From assembly GCA_023231065.1 (NCBI GenBank), contig JALNWE010000001.1, forward strand, positions 62,001-126,000: a DNA stretch of 64,000 bases, read 5' to 3'. The stretch comes from Bacteroidales bacterium (GTDB lineage: Bacteria; Bacteroidota; Bacteroidia; Bacteroidales; FEN-979). Shown here in pieces: positions 43,035-51,668 of the stretch (position 1 is the first letter of the stretch; every line of letters starts with the position of its first letter). The notes under the pieces are model-generated. The model had not been told where the DNA came from, made no database searches, and saw only the letters and a list, made by a program, of their open reading frames with translations. Position numbers and translations under genes: made by a program.

Positions 43035-44234
43035 ATGGAATCAATTAAAGAAATTTTTAAAATAGGGTTCGGGCCTTCGAGCAGTCATACCATGGGCCCA
43101 CGAAAAGCCGCTGAAATTTTCAAAACAAAAAATCCCGGGATCAAGAAAGCGCGGGTGACCTTATATGGAAGTCTTGCCGCAACCGGTAAAGGCCACATGA
43201 CCGATAAAGCCATTCTGGAAGGGATGTACCCTGTACCGGTAGAGATCATCTGGGAACCCGATGTTTTTCTATCAGCCCATCCCAACGGACTCCGGTTTGA
43301 AGCGTTAGATAAAGCCGGCAATGCCAGGGAGGAATGGACGACATACAGCATCGGGGGAGGTGACATCAGTGATACAGGAAAACGAAGCGCTTCAAAGATC
43401 GTATATCCGCTTATCACAATGGCGGAAATCCTGCAATGGTGCGAAAGCAATGGCCGGACCTTGTGGGAATTTGTTGAGATGCATGAACCCCCGGATCTCT
43501 GGGATTACCTTTCTGGCGTCTGGAAGGTCATGCAGGATTCTGTTGAACGCGGTATTGAAGCAGAGGGAGTCCTTCCCGGCAGGCTGAACCTTCCACGTAA
43601 AGCTTCTTCATACAATACCAAAGCCCATAGTTTCAAAGGAACCCTGGCACGGAGGGCATTTACTTTTGCTTATGCCCTGGCAGTTGCTGAAGAAAATGCT
43701 TCCGGTGGAAAAATAGTTACGGCTCCCACTTGCGGATCCTGCGGGGTAATGCCGGCTGTTCTTTATCTTCTGAAGACCCAATATGATTTCAATGAAAAGA
43801 AAATCCTGCATGGGTTAGCGACCGCGGGATTGATCGGCAACCTGATCAAGAACAATGCTTCCATTTCCGGAGCAGAAGTGGGATGCCAGGGAGAAATCGG
43901 CAGCGCAAGTTCCATGGCAGCCGCCGCGGCAGAACAGATGTTCGGAGGGACACCGGGACAGATTGAGTACGCTGCATCTATTGCCATGGAACATTTCCTG
44001 GGGCTGACCTGTGACCCGCTCCTGGGCCTGGTCCAAATCCCTTGTATTGAAAGAAATGCTTTTGGTGCGGCCAGGGCGCTTGATGCCAATATGTATGCCC
44101 TGCTTTCAGACGGGCGGCATCTGGTAAGTTTCGACCGGGTGATCCAGGCCATGAAGCAAACGGGCCATGATCTTCCCCGGATATATAAAGAAACCGCAGA
44201 AGGAGGATTAGCCATACTGGGAATCAAAAAGTAA
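43035..44234 (+). CDS. sdaA: L-serine ammonia-lyase, iron-sulfur dependent
   Basis: Converts L-serine to pyruvate and ammonia with an oxygen-sensitive 4Fe-4S cluster. The 399-residue single-chain form has the beta domain first (FKIGFGPSSSHTMGPRKAAE at residues 7-26, then RVTLYGSLAATGKGHMTD) and the alpha domain after about 170 (APTCGSCGVMPAVLYLL, EVGCQGEIGSASSMAAA, CDPLLGLVQIPCIERN) holding the cluster cysteines. The reading frame is open upstream to 42918, but that part overlaps the promoter and terminator and lacks family similarity. The glycosyltransferase gene begins three bases after its stop, although a functional link is not obvious. Confidence 0.93.
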   Translation: MESIKEIFKIGFGPSSSHTMGPRKAAEIFKTKNPGIKKARVTLYGSLAATGKGHMTDKAILEGMYPVPVEIIWEPDVFLSAHPNGLRFEALDKAGNAREEWTTYSIGGGDISDTGKRSASKIVYPLITMAEILQWCESNGRTLWEFVEMHEPPDLWDYLSGVWKVMQDSVERGIEAEGVLPGRLNLPRKASSYNTKAHSFKGTLARRAFTFAYALAVAEENASGGKIVTAPTCGSCGVMPAVLYLLKTQYDFNEKKILHGLATAGLIGNLIKNNASISGAEVGCQGEIGSASSMAAAAAEQMFGGTPGQIEYAASIAMEHFLGLTCDPLLGLVQIPCIERNAFGAARALDANMYALLSDGRHLVSFDRVIQAMKQTGHDLPRIYKETAEGGLAILGIKK

Positions 44235-44237
44235 AAA

Positions 44238-45671
44238 ATGAAGAAGTGGATAAATATCTTCATCTTTCCGGTTTTCTTACTGGCGCTTAATGCCGTTTTG
44301 AAATTTCTTTTTCTTGATGCCCGTGATGTGGCTATGGATGAGCCCTTCACCATTTATTTCGCACAAGCAACAGGCCATGATCTGTTTGAAATGCTGAAAA
44401 CAGAAAACAATCCTCCCTTGTTTTTCATCCTACTACATTTCTGGATAAAGCTTTTTGGGATCTCCGCCTTCTCAGTAAGGTTTTTTCCATGCATTTTCAG
44501 CATAGCAACTGCTGTTGTCCTCTATTTTTTGGGGGGAAATTTTTTCTCGTTCCGGGTTGGGGTGATTGCCTCTCTGCTTTTTACTTTTTCCAATTATCAC
44601 ATGTTGTTTGCCCATGAAGCACGTGTATATTCCTTGTTTGCTTTACTGACCGTGATTTCGATGTACCTTTTTTGTCTTTGCCTGCAAAAAGAAAAGCACG
44701 GGAAATACCTGTTTTGCTTATCGGTGATCAACGCCCTATTGCTTTATTCTCACTTTTTCGGGGCCTTTGTGATTCTTATTCAACTGATCACGATTCTCGT
44801 CCCCGGTATTTTTCGGAAACAACTTCTGAAACACATCCCGGGTTCGATAGCTGTAACCATTCTTCTTTATTCTCCCTATATCCCTGTTTTAATGCATAGG
44901 TTCATTGCCACTACCGGTACAGGGACATGGGTTGAACCGCCGGTTTTGTCCGATCTGTACACAATGGTATGGCGATACAGCAACACTCCTGTCACGACGG
45001 TGTTCTTTCTGATTACAATTGTTGCAGGACTAATTTATCAGATATCACGGAATAAGCCCGTTGAAAATTCAAAAAAAAACTATACCATATTCGTATGGAT
45101 ATGGTTTTTGGCCCCTTATCTCATGATGTTCCTGATCTCTTTCAGGATCCCCATTTTCCTTGACCGGTACACAGTGTTCCTATCCCTTGCTTTTTATCTT
45201 TTAGTTGGTATTTCAGTTGATAAAATCGAAAAAACACGAGGAGTGGCAACAGGGATTGCAATTGTTGCCATTTTCCTTATGGTGGTGAAATTTAATCCCA
45301 ATGTGGACAACAAACGCCGATGGAAAGAGGTGATCCAAAATATTCAACATGATAAAAAAACAGAGACGCCATTGATCATCTGTCCCTCATGGCTGAAATA
45401 TGGTTTCACCTATCACTATTCTTCTGCCTATTTCCGGGATTATACCTTACTGGATGAACATCTCAAGAGAGATCATATTTATCCGGTCGATAGCTGGAAC
45501 GAGCTGGATTCAACCATTTTTAAACAGGCAAACAAAGTGATCTACCTGGAGGAGTGGGCAACGCTCGTGGATAAAGAAAACAGTATATTAAAAAAATTAA
45601 CCAAGGGGTATAAAACCGACATGACAACTCCTATTTATGAAAGTTTTTCTATTCATCAATTTTCACGGTGA
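44238..45671 (+). CDS. GT39/ArnT-like membrane glycosyltransferase
   Basis: A 477-residue polytopic membrane protein with around ten hydrophobic segments. Its first outer loop has DARDVAMDEPFTIYFAQ (residues 29-45), the Asp-Glu motif where GT-C fold transferases bind their lipid-linked sugar and metal; NNPPLFFILLHFWIKLFG and LFAHEARVYSLFALL are further hallmarks of the PMT/ArnT group (glycosyltransferase family 39). The C-terminal roughly 150 residues form a soluble extracytoplasmic domain. It probably transfers a sugar from a polyprenyl phosphate to an envelope acceptor; donor and acceptor are unknown. It sits three bases after sdaA. Confidence 0.83.
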   Translation: MKKWINIFIFPVFLLALNAVLKFLFLDARDVAMDEPFTIYFAQATGHDLFEMLKTENNPPLFFILLHFWIKLFGISAFSVRFFPCIFSIATAVVLYFLGGNFFSFRVGVIASLLFTFSNYHMLFAHEARVYSLFALLTVISMYLFCLCLQKEKHGKYLFCLSVINALLLYSHFFGAFVILIQLITILVPGIFRKQLLKHIPGSIAVTILLYSPYIPVLMHRFIATTGTGTWVEPPVLSDLYTMVWRYSNTPVTTVFFLITIVAGLIYQISRNKPVENSKKNYTIFVWIWFLAPYLMMFLISFRIPIFLDRYTVFLSLAFYLLVGISVDKIEKTRGVATGIAIVAIFLMVVKFNPNVDNKRRWKEVIQNIQHDKKTETPLIICPSWLKYGFTYHYSSAYFRDYTLLDEHLKRDHIYPVDSWNELDSTIFKQANKVIYLEEWATLVDKENSILKKLTKGYKTDMTTPIYESFSIHQFSR

Positions 45672-45734
45672 TGAGTTGTTAGCAAATGAGAAGAAGCCAT
45701 TGTTCATTGCCGGAAAAGACTTTTTATCCGATTT

Positions 45735-46142
45735 ATGAATAAGGATTTATTAGCCAACCGGGATTTTACGACAGAATTCAATTTCACTGCTTCACGTAGC
45801 AGTGGCCCGGGCGGGCAGCATATTAATAAAGTCAACACCCGGATTGAATTGCGTTTCGATGTGATGCATTCGGTCCTTCTTTCCCAGGAGGAAAAAGAAG
45901 TAATACTTTCGAAGCTGGCCGGAAAGATCAACTCCGAAGGTATTCTTTTTATTGTATCCCAGACGGAACGATCGCAACTGAGGAACAAAGAGCGGACGAT
46001 TGAGAAATTTTATATCTTACTGACAAAAACGCTTACCCCGCGTAAAAAGCGCAAGCCCACAAAGCCGACACAGGCATCAAAAGAAAAACGGCTCGAAACC
46101 AAACGGCTCCAATCCGAGAAGAAAATCCGTAGAAAAGCATAA
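45735..46142 (+). CDS. arfB: Peptidyl-tRNA hydrolase ArfB (ribosome rescue factor)
   Basis: ArfB (YaeJ) enters the A site of ribosomes stalled without a stop codon and releases the peptide. The 135-residue protein carries the catalytic GGQ in RSSGPGGQHINKVNTRIEL (residues 22-40), lacks the codon-recognition domains of RF1/RF2, and ends in a Lys/Arg-rich tail (RKKRKPTKPTQ, RLQSEKKIRRKA) that would bind the empty mRNA channel, as in known ArfB. The length is typical. Confidence 0.93.
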   Translation: MNKDLLANRDFTTEFNFTASRSSGPGGQHINKVNTRIELRFDVMHSVLLSQEEKEVILSKLAGKINSEGILFIVSQTERSQLRNKERTIEKFYILLTKTLTPRKKRKPTKPTQASKEKRLETKRLQSEKKIRRKA

Positions 46143-46191
46143 GTTGTCAGATCTATCATGCTGATTTGAAATATATATTGTCACTCGTAAA

Positions 46192-46221
46192 TTGTCAATT
46201 GCAAATAAAGTCGTATCTTTG
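46192..46221 (+). promoter_or_regulatory. Consensus promoter for the DEAD-box helicase gene
   Basis: TTG at 46192-46194, exactly 19 bases, then TATCTTTG at 46214-46221: a full Bacteroidota TTG-N19-TAnnTTTG. Transcription from about 46228 leaves a 150-base leader. Confidence 0.8.
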
Positions 46222-46227
46222 CCCCAT

Positions 46228-46378
46228 TATTCATTCGTGTTTTAGGTTAAAATAATCTTTTTATCATTTCCCACCCGCACATTCAACAGACTTTACGTGA
46301 CAGTACTGTCTTTCCATCAGGTACTATCCTGGTTTGAGCATATTCAGGAAATCCCGAAAGCACATAATACATTTTTAT
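46228..46378 (+). promoter_or_regulatory. Long 5' leader of the DEAD-box helicase mRNA, with a perfect palindrome
   Basis: About 150 non-coding bases between the predicted start site and the helicase ATG. GACAGTACTGTC (46299-46310) is a perfect 12-base palindrome that could be a protein site on DNA. The rest is AT-rich with a C-rich patch CCCACCCGCAC near 46270. It does not match a riboswitch that I recognise. Confidence 0.45.
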
Positions 46379-48181
46379 ATGATGACATTTAAAGAATTAG
46401 GCATCGATACTGATATCATGCTTGCCCTGACAGAGCTTGGTTTTGAAAATCCCATGCCGGTACAGGAAAAAGTTATTCCCTTGTTGTTGGGACCCGCGAC
46501 AGACATTGTTGCCCTGGCACAAACCGGAACCGGGAAGACAGCTGCCTTCGGGCTTCCGCTGATCCAGCAGTCAGATACTGCTCTTCCGATTCCACAGGCG
46601 CTTATCCTTTGCCCTACGCGGGAACTCTGTATGCAAATTTCCGGCGATCTGAACGATTACGCCAAATACATTGATGATCTGAAAATTTTACCAGTGTATG
46701 GTGGGAGTAGTATGGAAGTGCAGATTAAAGCATTGAAAAAAGGAGTTCAGATTGTTGTGGCAACACCCGGAAGGTTGCTTGACCTGATCCGTCGTCGCGC
46801 TATCAAACTAACCAAGATAAAGACGGTCGTTCTGGATGAAGCCGATGAGATGTTGAACATGGGTTTTCTCGATGACATCAACGATATTTTAGCTGAAGTT
46901 CCCGCGGAACGTAATACCCTTCTTTTCTCGGCCACCATGCCCAACGAAGTGGCCGTAATTGCCAGGAAATATATGCGTTCCCCGGTAGAGATCACCATTG
47001 GCAACCGGAATTCAGGCGCAGAAAACATAAAACACTTGTATTACACGGTCCATGCAAAAGACAAGTACACGGCGCTGAAACGCATTGTTGACTATTGCCC
47101 GTCCATTTACGGGATAGTTTTTTGCCGTACGCGGATGGACACGCAGGAGATAGCAGATAAGCTGATTGCTGACGGTTATAACGCGGAAGCCCTGCATGGT
47201 GACCTGTCGCAATCCCAGCGCGACAGTGTAATGCAGAAATTCCGTATCAGGCATGTACAGTTGCTGGTTGCTACTGATGTTGCAGCCCGCGGCCTGGACG
47301 TGGACGATCTGACCCATATCATAAATTATAGTCTGCCTGATGATCTTTCTGCTTATACTCATCGTAGTGGGAGAACAGGACGCGCTGGAAAAGCAGGAAC
47401 TTCCATCGCCATCATTAACCTGAAAGAAAAACACCTGATCAAACAGATTGAAAAACTGATCAAAAAACCCTTTCAGGCCGCCAAAGTTCCTGGTGGACGG
47501 GAAATATGTGAAAAACAATTATTCAATCTGATCCATAAAATGGAAAATGTGGAGCTGGAAAACTCCGAAATTGACACTTTTCTTCCATCCATTTACAGAA
47601 AACTTGAATGGATTGAAAAAGAGGAAGTTATAAAACGATTCGTGGCGCTTGAGTTCAACCGGTTTCTTGATTATTACCGGAATTCAAAAGATATCAATGT
47701 AACCGAAGATAAGCTCCACGACCATAAGCATGACAACGAAGAGCGTAAGGGGAACCGGAAAGAAGTGACCAGTTTCACCCGACTTTCCATCAATGTCGGA
47801 AAGGCTGATGGCCTTTATCCCAATACCCTCATCGAACTCATCAATGAAAACAGCCCGGGAAAAAGAATCCGGATTGGTGATATTTCTCTTGGAAAAAATG
47901 AAAGTGTTTTCGAAGTGGATAGCGAATATGCAGATTACCTGAAAGGAATATTACACGAGTCTGAATTCAATGGCAAAAGTGTTGTTGTTGATATAACCAC
48001 GGAGGGTGAACAGACGATTGTAAATCACCGTCGTGAATATAACCATAATACAAAATCGGGTGACCGCGGGTTCAAAGGAAGAAAAGAATATACCGGTAAA
48101 AGGGAGTCCCATAATAAAAAAGAGTTTAAAAACAATAATGATTGGAAAAAATCCCCTAAAAAGAAATACAAAAAACAGTAA
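46379..48181 (+). CDS. DEAD-box ATP-dependent RNA helicase (DeaD/CsdA type)
   Basis: A 600-residue RNA helicase acting in ribosome assembly and mRNA turnover, often induced by cold. Motifs in order: Q motif FENPMPVQEKVIP, Walker A AQTGTGKT near 50, PTRELCMQ, TPGRLLDL, DEAD near 155, SATMP near 185, then TDVAARGLDVDDL and HRSGRTGRAGKAG. A DbpA-like RNA-binding domain follows (about 445-530: FTRLSINVGKADGLYPNTLI, RIGDISL), then a Lys/Arg/Asn-rich tail ending KKSPKKKYKKQ. The frame is open to 46334, but ATG 46379 (or the adjacent ATG at 46382) starts the conserved MTFKELGI. Preceded by a long leader. Confidence 0.93.
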   Translation: MMTFKELGIDTDIMLALTELGFENPMPVQEKVIPLLLGPATDIVALAQTGTGKTAAFGLPLIQQSDTALPIPQALILCPTRELCMQISGDLNDYAKYIDDLKILPVYGGSSMEVQIKALKKGVQIVVATPGRLLDLIRRRAIKLTKIKTVVLDEADEMLNMGFLDDINDILAEVPAERNTLLFSATMPNEVAVIARKYMRSPVEITIGNRNSGAENIKHLYYTVHAKDKYTALKRIVDYCPSIYGIVFCRTRMDTQEIADKLIADGYNAEALHGDLSQSQRDSVMQKFRIRHVQLLVATDVAARGLDVDDLTHIINYSLPDDLSAYTHRSGRTGRAGKAGTSIAIINLKEKHLIKQIEKLIKKPFQAAKVPGGREICEKQLFNLIHKMENVELENSEIDTFLPSIYRKLEWIEKEEVIKRFVALEFNRFLDYYRNSKDINVTEDKLHDHKHDNEERKGNRKEVTSFTRLSINVGKADGLYPNTLIELINENSPGKRIRIGDISLGKNESVFEVDSEYADYLKGILHESEFNGKSVVVDITTEGEQTIVNHRREYNHNTKSGDRGFKGRKEYTGKRESHNKKEFKNNNDWKKSPKKKYKKQ

Positions 48182-48205
48182 TTTTGCTAGGTTAAATACC
48201 TAACG

Positions 48206-49222
48206 ATGTTGAAAAAAGCTTTCGCCCGTAAGATGGTGAGACACACCAAGAATCGTCGGCTCTCACTCGAATACCTCGAAAAAAAACACGTCAATCAGGA
48301 TTATCCTTACCCAAACGATAGCTCATTTTTTTACGGTGGCGATACCGTGGGAAATGCTTTTATCACCCGGATGGCTTTCCGTGAACCAAAACGTCCCAAT
48401 GAGTTCTGGTTCGATATCTTTCTGAAAGGTTATGGATATTTTGGCCTGAGTACCTCACCAGGGCCGGAAGGTTCTGGTTTCCAGCAAGGTTCGTTGCAAT
48501 GGAAGCCAATCGAACAAGGGAAAATATGGCAAATCCTTTTCGAAGGTACCCTTATGGACCGGGAAGGAAAAGCTCACTATTGCAAAACAAATTTGATCTT
48601 CGCGGGGCAACATCCGGTATATGATTTTGAGCAAAGTTCAGATCATAAAGCTATTGCTGATGCCATTGCCGCTGAAAAATGGACCCGGGAGTTTTTCCAT
48701 CAGCTGAAAGACACCCATCAGGTTCATTATGAACAGACTGGCTCCCTCAAAGGGTCGATCGTCCTGGATGAGACAACTTTCCCGATATCCATGATCGGTT
48801 TACGTGATCATTCCTTTGGCTCCCGAAACTGGTGTTCCTGGGACCGTCACTTCTGGATGAGCGGAATATCATCTTCCGGAATTAGCTGGACTGTAACAAC
48901 AATTAAATGGCAGTTCTTGGGGCGTTTGACTGCCGGATATATCACCTTACAGGACGGCACGATCGACGCGATTGTGGATTGCACTGATCCGGAAACCGTT
49001 TCCAGTGAAAAGCTCCTCCCTGATCATGGTCATGTTGAAATAAAGACCCGAAATGGGAAAATACATCGCCTGGAATTTTGGCGTCATGGTGAATTTCCCT
49101 ATCTCCATGATAATAAATATATGATGCGGGAAGGAATTGGCGCATATAAATTCGATGGGGTTGACGGGCTTGGTATGGTGGAATTCGGGTTTCACAAGGA
49201 TAAATATCACGTTGATCAATAA
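48206..49222 (+). CDS. Lipocalin/CrtC-like (DUF7064-type) protein, partner of the downstream phosphotransferase
   Basis: A 338-residue soluble protein without a signal peptide, predicted mostly beta. It has many Trp and Gly residues in strand-like patterns (FWFDIFLKGYGYFGLS, KIWQILFEGTLMD) and the conspicuous motif MIGLRDHSFGSRNWCSWDRHFW near residues 197-218, which I associate with DUF7064/CrtC-like lipocalin-fold proteins. The function is unknown; ligand binding is plausible for this fold. The next gene, a phosphotransferase-like protein, starts 18 bases downstream. From memory, similar domains occur fused to the N-terminus of such phosphotransferases in some eukaryotic proteins, which would support a working pair. 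Confidence 0.6.
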   Translation: MLKKAFARKMVRHTKNRRLSLEYLEKKHVNQDYPYPNDSSFFYGGDTVGNAFITRMAFREPKRPNEFWFDIFLKGYGYFGLSTSPGPEGSGFQQGSLQWKPIEQGKIWQILFEGTLMDREGKAHYCKTNLIFAGQHPVYDFEQSSDHKAIADAIAAEKWTREFFHQLKDTHQVHYEQTGSLKGSIVLDETTFPISMIGLRDHSFGSRNWCSWDRHFWMSGISSSGISWTVTTIKWQFLGRLTAGYITLQDGTIDAIVDCTDPETVSSEKLLPDHGHVEIKTRNGKIHRLEFWRHGEFPYLHDNKYMMREGIGAYKFDGVDGLGMVEFGFHKDKYHVDQ

Positions 49223-49240
49223 CCACAGAAGGGCTTTGGT

Positions 49241-51661
49241 TTGATAAAGTTTATCCAGGATATACAGGATGAGCCGGTTGGAGGTAAAGCAAAAGGGTTA
49301 CAGACACTCAGAAAGATCGGGTTGAATGTACCCGACGCGTTCGTTCTGATCCATCCCAGAAAAGAATTTCTCGACGACACCATACTTCAGCAGCACCTTG
49401 AAGCTTTAGGTAAAGGGAATAAAGCAGTCCGTTCCTCAGCTGTGAGCGAAGACGGGTTCAAGACCTCCTTTGCCGGTCAGTTTGAAACCTTCCTGAACCT
49501 CGGAACATACAGTGAAATCAAAAACGCCATTATTCGCTGTATCGATGGAGCCAAAACCGGACGGGTTCAATCGTATTCAGGGTACCTCAACAAAGAAGCA
49601 GATCTTCGCATTTCCATAATCCTCCAGAATATGGTCGAAGCACAGGTAGCTGGTGTGGTCTTTTCAGCAAATCCGGTTAATAATCGGCGCGATACCATCA
49701 TTATTAACGCGGTACAAGGCCATGGTGAAGGAATTGTAAGTGGCATGAAGGACGCGTTTCATTATTCAGTTTACCGCAGTGGAAAAAACATCCCTCAACT
49801 TCTTCATCAACATTCCCAGAAAGACTCTGTTTCCAATGATAATGCCCTATTGACCGCTTCTCAGCTTTACGAAATTCTCGAAGGGACTAAAAAAGCGGAA
49901 GCCTATCATGGAATGCCCGTGGATCTTGAATGGGCCATAGACCATGCCGGGATCCTGCACTGGTTGCAGGTAAGGCCTATAACAACATTACAGGACGTCC
50001 ATTTCAATGAACTTGATACCGTAAAAGGTAACAGCAATGACATTTGGACGCTGGGTAATATCGGAGAGATGATGCCCGGAGTGGCAACGCCCCTCACCTA
50101 TTCTGTGACCGCTGAAGCCATTGATTATGGCATGGTAGTACTGACTGATAAAATTGGCGCATTCAAACTCAAAAACAGGACCGCACCAAGATATATCCAG
50201 ATGTTTTATAACCGGTTGTTCATCAATATGACGAACCTGATGGATTACCCGAAACGCATTTGGCTCAACAGGACCGAAGATGTACAGTTTGCAATATGTG
50301 GTAAGGTTTTTCCCATATCGGAAACAAAACCCGACTTGGTTCTTCCATTGCGGGTCCTGAATTTTATGCGACAGATGATCTCTACATTCAGCGCTAAGAA
50401 ACATCTGGAAAATTTAATAAAACTGGAATCAAATTTCAGGATTGATACCTCCGGTGATTTACAACAGATCTATACAAATCTCGGAAAGGCGCAATTGGGA
50501 TTGGGTACGGGATTTGGGCATCACCTGATGACATCGGCCCAATCAGGAACGCTTTATTCAGCCTTCATGCGGATTATGACCGGGAATAAACGCCGGCCAT
50601 CAGACCGGGAGCATCACGTAGCAACCATGTTGTTATTGAATATTCCTGAAATCGAAAGCGCCGATGCCGTAAAATCACTTGAGCATTTTGCTGATCTGAT
50701 CCGGCAGGACAACGAATTTGCTGAAAGATTTTTAAGCGCTGATCCGCCAGATGCGCTAAAGATGATCCAACAAGAATCCTCCTCGGAAATTGCAAGTTTT
50801 TTCAAAGCTTTTCTTACCCGGCATGGGCACCGGTGCGTCAGGGAAGCAGAACTGCGGGAAAAAACCTGGGAAGAGGAGCCGAAACTGCTTATACAAAGCC
50901 TGCAAACGAGGGTGCGCAAGGGAAAAACAGACCATTCCGGGATTGATTTGCACAAAGTGACAGGAAAGGTAATGGCCCATCTCCCGGTAGTGAAAAGGAT
51001 CATTCTCCGTTCTGTGATGCCGCTTGCCCGCAAGGCAGTAGCCCATCGTGAGATCACCAAAGCGTATTCGATCAAAATGGTCAACACGGTGAGGAAAGGG
51101 TACCGGTTCCTGGCCAAGCAGATGGTGGAAGCAGAGTTATTAGACGATGTTGACCAGATCTATTTCCTGACTTATGATGAGATCGGGCGACTGCTTAATG
51201 ATCATGATCCGAAATGGAAAACCAAAGTCTGCATGCGCCGTGATCTTTTTCCAGGTCTTAATGAGCTTGTTTTTGATGAGGTTAGTTATGGAATACCGGA
51301 ACCGCTGGACCAAGGGGTTGACCTTGAAATTCAGGAAGGACAACTGAAAGGGATTCCTGTAAGCAGCGGCGTCGTCGTTGGGCGGGCACGGATAATCCAT
51401 ACTCTTGCTGATGCTGAAAAACTTTCTGATGGCGAAATCATGGTCGCATCCTTTACCGATATTGGCTGGACTCCATATTTCAGCATTATTTCAGGGCTTA
51501 TAACCGAAATCGGTAGCCCTCTTTCCCATGGCGCTGTTGTTGCCCGCGAATATGGCGTTCCAGCCGTTGTTGGTGTAAAAGGAGCGCGAAGGTGTTTTCG
51601 AAATGGCGATCTGATCCGGTTGGATGGGGAAAAGGGTACCGTCGAAAAGATTGAACAATAA
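49241..51661 (+). CDS. PPDK_N/PEP-utilising swivel protein, rifampicin-phosphotransferase-like
   Basis: An 806-residue cytoplasmic protein. Residues 1-255 are an ATP-grasp PPDK_N domain (GGKAKGLQTL, AVRSSAVSEDGFKTSFAGQFETFL near 61, LEWAIDHAG and WLQVRPITTL). A long helical middle region follows (NIGEMMPGVATPLTYSV, RHGHRCVREAELREKTW near 525). The swivel domain is at the extreme C-terminus with the catalytic His in GSPLSHGAVVAREYGVPAVVG near 763. No PEP/pyruvate TIM barrel is present, so it is not PEP synthase or PPDK; this order is that of rifampicin phosphotransferase (Rph) and YvkC-like proteins, which transfer beta-phosphate from ATP to a small molecule. The start is TTG at 49241. The acceptor is unknown. 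Confidence 0.82.
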   Translation: MIKFIQDIQDEPVGGKAKGLQTLRKIGLNVPDAFVLIHPRKEFLDDTILQQHLEALGKGNKAVRSSAVSEDGFKTSFAGQFETFLNLGTYSEIKNAIIRCIDGAKTGRVQSYSGYLNKEADLRISIILQNMVEAQVAGVVFSANPVNNRRDTIIINAVQGHGEGIVSGMKDAFHYSVYRSGKNIPQLLHQHSQKDSVSNDNALLTASQLYEILEGTKKAEAYHGMPVDLEWAIDHAGILHWLQVRPITTLQDVHFNELDTVKGNSNDIWTLGNIGEMMPGVATPLTYSVTAEAIDYGMVVLTDKIGAFKLKNRTAPRYIQMFYNRLFINMTNLMDYPKRIWLNRTEDVQFAICGKVFPISETKPDLVLPLRVLNFMRQMISTFSAKKHLENLIKLESNFRIDTSGDLQQIYTNLGKAQLGLGTGFGHHLMTSAQSGTLYSAFMRIMTGNKRRPSDREHHVATMLLLNIPEIESADAVKSLEHFADLIRQDNEFAERFLSADPPDALKMIQQESSSEIASFFKAFLTRHGHRCVREAELREKTWEEEPKLLIQSLQTRVRKGKTDHSGIDLHKVTGKVMAHLPVVKRIILRSVMPLARKAVAHREITKAYSIKMVNTVRKGYRFLAKQMVEAELLDDVDQIYFLTYDEIGRLLNDHDPKWKTKVCMRRDLFPGLNELVFDEVSYGIPEPLDQGVDLEIQEGQLKGIPVSSGVVVGRARIIHTLADAEKLSDGEIMVASFTDIGWTPYFSIISGLITEIGSPLSHGAVVAREYGVPAVVGVKGARRCFRNGDLIRLDGEKGTVEKIEQ

Positions 51662-51668
51662 CTGCAAA

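Noticed and set aside
49241..51661. Annotation as phosphoenolpyruvate synthase
   Set aside because: The swivel His domain is at the C-terminus and the PEP/pyruvate-binding TIM barrel is missing, so the reaction cannot be that of PpsA.
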